Source of the DNA: Aquimarina sp.
GTDB lineage: Bacteria; Bacteroidota; Bacteroidia; Flavobacteriales; Flavobacteriaceae
DNA: 15,307 nucleotides
Direction of reading: 5' to 3'
NCBI GenBank assembly: GCA_002697475.1
Contig: NZVW01000021.1
Span: 1-15,307 of the forward strand
Under the pieces are notes generated by a model. It had not been told where the DNA came from, searched no databases, and was given only the letters and a program-made list of their open reading frames with translations. The first letter of the stretch is position 1; every line of letters begins with the position of its first letter. A program made the position numbers and the translations under genes. Below are positions 13,278-15,307 of this stretch, piece by piece.

Positions 13278-13913
13278 ATGCTTGCCTTATTTCCGTTACA
13301 ATCTGTCGTTTATCCTGAAGAGAAATTGGCATTACATATTTTTGAGGAAAGGTACAGACAACTGGTTGATGATTGTATAGAAGAAGGTATTCATTTTGGG
13401 ATACCTACGTATCTTAATAATAAACTGAAATACGGTACTGAAGTTAAACTTGATAAGCTCGTTAAGAAATATCCTGACGGTAAAAGCGATATTATCTGCA
13501 AGGGTATACGGATTTTTATTATCAAGGATTTTCATCATCAATATCCTAATAAACTATATGCTGGTGGAGAAGTTGCTTTTATAGATAATGATTGGGAGAC
13601 TGATGCTGTTATGCAAGAAGAGTTACTTCGCTATATTCATGTGTTATATGACGAACTGGCGATAGAAAGTCCACCAGAATTTAATATGCCTGTAAAAAGC
13701 TATCAAGTAGCTCATAAGATAGGGTTGTCATTAGAACAGGAATATCATTTACTAACGCTAGTAAACGAAAAAGATCGTTTAAAATATCTTATTAGCCATC
13801 TTAAAGTGACAATTCCTGTTGTAAGGGAGATGAATCGGGCTAAGGAAGTCATTAAAATGAATGGACATTTTAAGAATTTTGACCCGTTGGATTTTAAAGA
13901 ATTAGAACCATAA
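13278..13913 (+). CDS. Stand-alone Lon substrate-binding (LON N-terminal) domain protein
   Basis: The 211-residue protein opens with LALFPLQSVVYPEEKLALHI (2-21) and F-E-E-R-Y-R-Q-L-V, the hallmark of the LON N-terminal substrate-recognition domain. It continues with the G-I-H-F-G-I-P strand near 37-43 and the YAGGEVAFIDND segment near 94-105. There is no AAA+ ATPase motif and no Ser-Lys protease domain, so it is not Lon protease itself. Free-standing proteins of this type are common in bacteria and their role is not established; substrate or peptide binding is inferred from the domain. The second half (about 110-211) is helical, as in the helical extension of Lon. It is cytoplasmic, with no signal peptide, and is followed by a weak hairpin before the sucC promoter. 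Confidence 0.9.
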   Translation: MLALFPLQSVVYPEEKLALHIFEERYRQLVDDCIEEGIHFGIPTYLNNKLKYGTEVKLDKLVKKYPDGKSDIICKGIRIFIIKDFHHQYPNKLYAGGEVAFIDNDWETDAVMQEELLRYIHVLYDELAIESPPEFNMPVKSYQVAHKIGLSLEQEYHLLTLVNEKDRLKYLISHLKVTIPVVREMNRAKEVIKMNGHFKNFDPLDFKELEP

Positions 13914-13915
13914 CC

Positions 13916-13954
13916 TAAGTTTTTATTCTTATCAACATTTTAATAAATAACTTA
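13916..13954 (+). terminator. AT-rich hairpin after the Lon-domain gene
   Basis: TAAGTTTTTATT (13916-13927) pairs with AATAAATAACTTA (13942-13954) with one bulged base and a 14-base loop, giving 12 pairs two bases after the stop codon. It lies just upstream of the putative sucC promoter, consistent with separating the two transcripts. Low GC makes it a weak structure. Confidence 0.4.
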
Positions 13955-13965
13955 CCAAAAAAAGA

Positions 13966-13997
13966 TTGGCACAGAACCATCACTTTTCATATTTTTG
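13966..13997 (+). promoter_or_regulatory. Probable sucC promoter
   Basis: TTG (13966-13968), a 21-base spacer and a perfect TATTTTTG (13990-13997) fit the Bacteroidota housekeeping sigma consensus TTG / TAnnTTTG. Transcription would start near 14003, giving a leader of about 85-90 bases before the sucC ATG. This is the best promoter match in the window. Confidence 0.5.
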
Positions 13998-14031
13998 GGA
14001 CTCCAATAAAAGGAGGATTTAAAAACGTTTG

Positions 14032-14056
14032 TTTTCAGAAAATTTTTGTCTGAAAA
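14032..14056 (+). promoter_or_regulatory. Inverted repeat in the sucC leader
   Basis: TTTTCAGA (14032-14039) and TCTGAAAA (14049-14056) form a perfect 8-bp inverted repeat with a 9-base spacer, ending 33 bases before the sucC ATG. As DNA it could be a dimeric-regulator operator downstream of the promoter; as RNA, a leader hairpin. An AGGAGG (14011-14016) lies upstream of it, too far from the ATG to direct initiation. Confidence 0.4.
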
Positions 14057-14089
14057 ATGTAACAGACGATAAAAAATAAATACATAAAG

Positions 14090-15283
14090 ATGAATTTACA
14101 CGAATATCAGGGTAAAGAAATACTTAGTAGTTTTGGAGTAAGAATCCAAAGAGGAATCGTAGCTAGAAATGCAAATGAAGCAGTTGCAGCGGCTAAACAA
14201 CTTACAGCAGAAACCGGAACTGGGTGGCATGTGATCAAAGCGCAGGTTCACGCTGGTGGACGCGGAAAAGGAGGCGGTGTAAAATTAGCTAAAAACCTGA
14301 AAGAAGTAGAAGAGATCGCAGGTCAGATCATTGGGATGAATCTGGTTACTCCTCAAACTTCTGCAGAAGGAAAAAAAGTACATCAGGTGCTTATCGCAGA
14401 GGATGTATATTACCCTGGGGATAGTGAGCCGGACGAATTTTATATGTCCGTATTGCTGAACAGAGCTACCGGTAAGAATATGATTATGTATTCTACAGAA
14501 GGAGGGATGGATATCGAAACTGTTGCAGAAGAGACTCCTCATTTAATATTTACGGAAGAAGTAGATCCTACAGTTGGATTAATGCCTTTTCAGGCAAGAA
14601 GAGTAGCTTTTAACTTAGGTTTAAGCGGAGTTGCTTTCAAGGAAATGACCAAGTTTGTTACGGCTCTTTATACAGCTTATATTGAATCAGATTCATCACT
14701 TTTTGAAATCAATCCGGTTTTAAAAACGAGCGATGATAAGATTATGGCCGTAGATGCTAAGGTAACACTTGATGACAATGCTCTTTTCCGTCATAAGAAC
14801 TATGCAGAGATGCGAGATGTTCGTGAAGAAAATGCTATTGAAGTTGAAGCTAAGGAGGTAGGACTAAATTATGTAGATCTTGACGGTAACGTAGGATGTA
14901 TGGTAAACGGAGCTGGTTTGGCGATGGCTACAATGGATCTTATTAAGCAAGCAGGTGGTGAACCGGCTAACTTTTTGGATGTAGGAGGAACTGCTGATGC
15001 TAAACGTGTAGAGACTGCTTTCAGAATTATTTTGAAAGATCCAAATGTAAAGGCTATCCTGATTAACATATTTGGTGGGATTGTAAGATGTGATAGAGTT
15101 GCTCAGGGTGTTGTAGATGCCTATAAAAATATGGGTGATTCTATAAAAGTACCAATCATTGTTAGGTTACAGGGAACTAATGCTGATATAGCTAAAGAAC
15201 TTATTGATAATAGTGGACTAGATGTGCAGAGTGCTGTTGAATTTCAAGAGGCTGCAGATAAGGTTCAAGCTGTTTTTGCTTAA
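14090..15283 (+). CDS. sucC: Succinate-CoA ligase (ADP-forming) subunit beta
   Basis: SucC forms with SucD the enzyme that converts succinyl-CoA to succinate while making ATP or GTP in the TCA cycle. The 397-residue protein is full length. The N-terminal ATP-grasp domain starts with the invariant MNLHEYQGKEIL and has the nucleotide-binding QVHAGGRGKGGGVKLA (52-67), the Mg-binding FEINPV (205-210) and D222-A-K. The C-terminal ligase domain has GNVGCMVNGAGLAMATMD (266-283) and NIFGGIVRCD (326-335), which interact with the alpha subunit and phosphohistidine. The start is unambiguous from the family N-terminus. No sucD is visible; only 24 bases follow the stop, so its position cannot be judged. 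The leader of about 87 bases carries a promoter match and an inverted repeat. Confidence 0.98.
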   Translation: MNLHEYQGKEILSSFGVRIQRGIVARNANEAVAAAKQLTAETGTGWHVIKAQVHAGGRGKGGGVKLAKNLKEVEEIAGQIIGMNLVTPQTSAEGKKVHQVLIAEDVYYPGDSEPDEFYMSVLLNRATGKNMIMYSTEGGMDIETVAEETPHLIFTEEVDPTVGLMPFQARRVAFNLGLSGVAFKEMTKFVTALYTAYIESDSSLFEINPVLKTSDDKIMAVDAKVTLDDNALFRHKNYAEMRDVREENAIEVEAKEVGLNYVDLDGNVGCMVNGAGLAMATMDLIKQAGGEPANFLDVGGTADAKRVETAFRIILKDPNVKAILINIFGGIVRCDRVAQGVVDAYKNMGDSIKVPIIVRLQGTNADIAKELIDNSGLDVQSAVEFQEAADKVQAVFA

Positions 15284-15307
15284 ATCAAAAGCTTATTTAT
15301 ATATACA

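Noticed and set aside
1..15307. tRNA, rRNA, CRISPR array, insertion sequence or attachment site
   Set aside because: I scanned the gaps by eye and saw no cloverleaf-like sequence, regularly spaced repeats, transposase or terminal repeats.

Overview
The window looks like a chromosomal segment from a marine-type Flavobacteriaceae bacterium (phylum Bacteroidota). The DNA is AT-rich. Core proteins (GuaA, LysA, SucC) have the Bacteroidota form. Secreted proteins end their signal peptides in A-Q, start codons lack nearby Shine-Dalgarno sequences, and the best promoter-like sites follow the Bacteroidota TTG / TAnnTTTG pattern. The genus cannot be fixed from sequence alone; an Aquimarina-like organism would fit, but that is only an impression.

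Layout. Bases 1-3733 (minus strand) form a probable three-gene operon of secreted proteins. Transcription would run from 3733 through two tandem paralogous fibre-like proteins (2438-3733, then 1080-2396) into a third secreted protein that runs off the left edge (1-1059). A PNPOx-like FMN-binding protein (3992-4537, minus) is divergent from guaA (4715-6247, plus). guaA is followed by a protein with five LysM domains and a type-1 periplasmic-binding-protein fold (6348-8504). After a 344-bp gap comes an overlapping pair: a DUF922-type HExxH protein and a DUF3820 protein (8849-9632). These converge on an AHSA1/SRPBCC protein (9635-10147, minus). That gene is divergent from a secreted amidohydrolase (10274-11830), which converges on lysA (11885-13114, minus) across a strong hairpin. 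lysA is divergent from a Lon-substrate-binding-domain protein (13278-13913), which is followed by sucC (14090-15283).

How the genes relate. guaA (GMP synthesis), lysA (last step of lysine synthesis) and sucC (TCA cycle) are independent housekeeping genes, each with its own control region. LysA uses meso-diaminopimelate, which is also a peptidoglycan precursor, and the LysM protein probably binds peptidoglycan, but nothing shows a functional link. The accessory part is the left 3.7 kb. The two paralogs share a domain plan (signal peptide, beta-rich N-terminal region, short hexapeptide-repeat shaft, conserved Bacteroidota C-terminal domain, coiled coil) and keep high DNA similarity in one block. 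This suggests a surface-exposed or secreted fibre family evolving by duplication.

I see no tRNA, rRNA, CRISPR array, insertion sequence, integrase or phage structural cluster. The most interesting leads are the fibre-like cassette with its hexapeptide shafts, the LysM/PBP1 fusion, and promoter or leader structures ahead of guaA and sucC.
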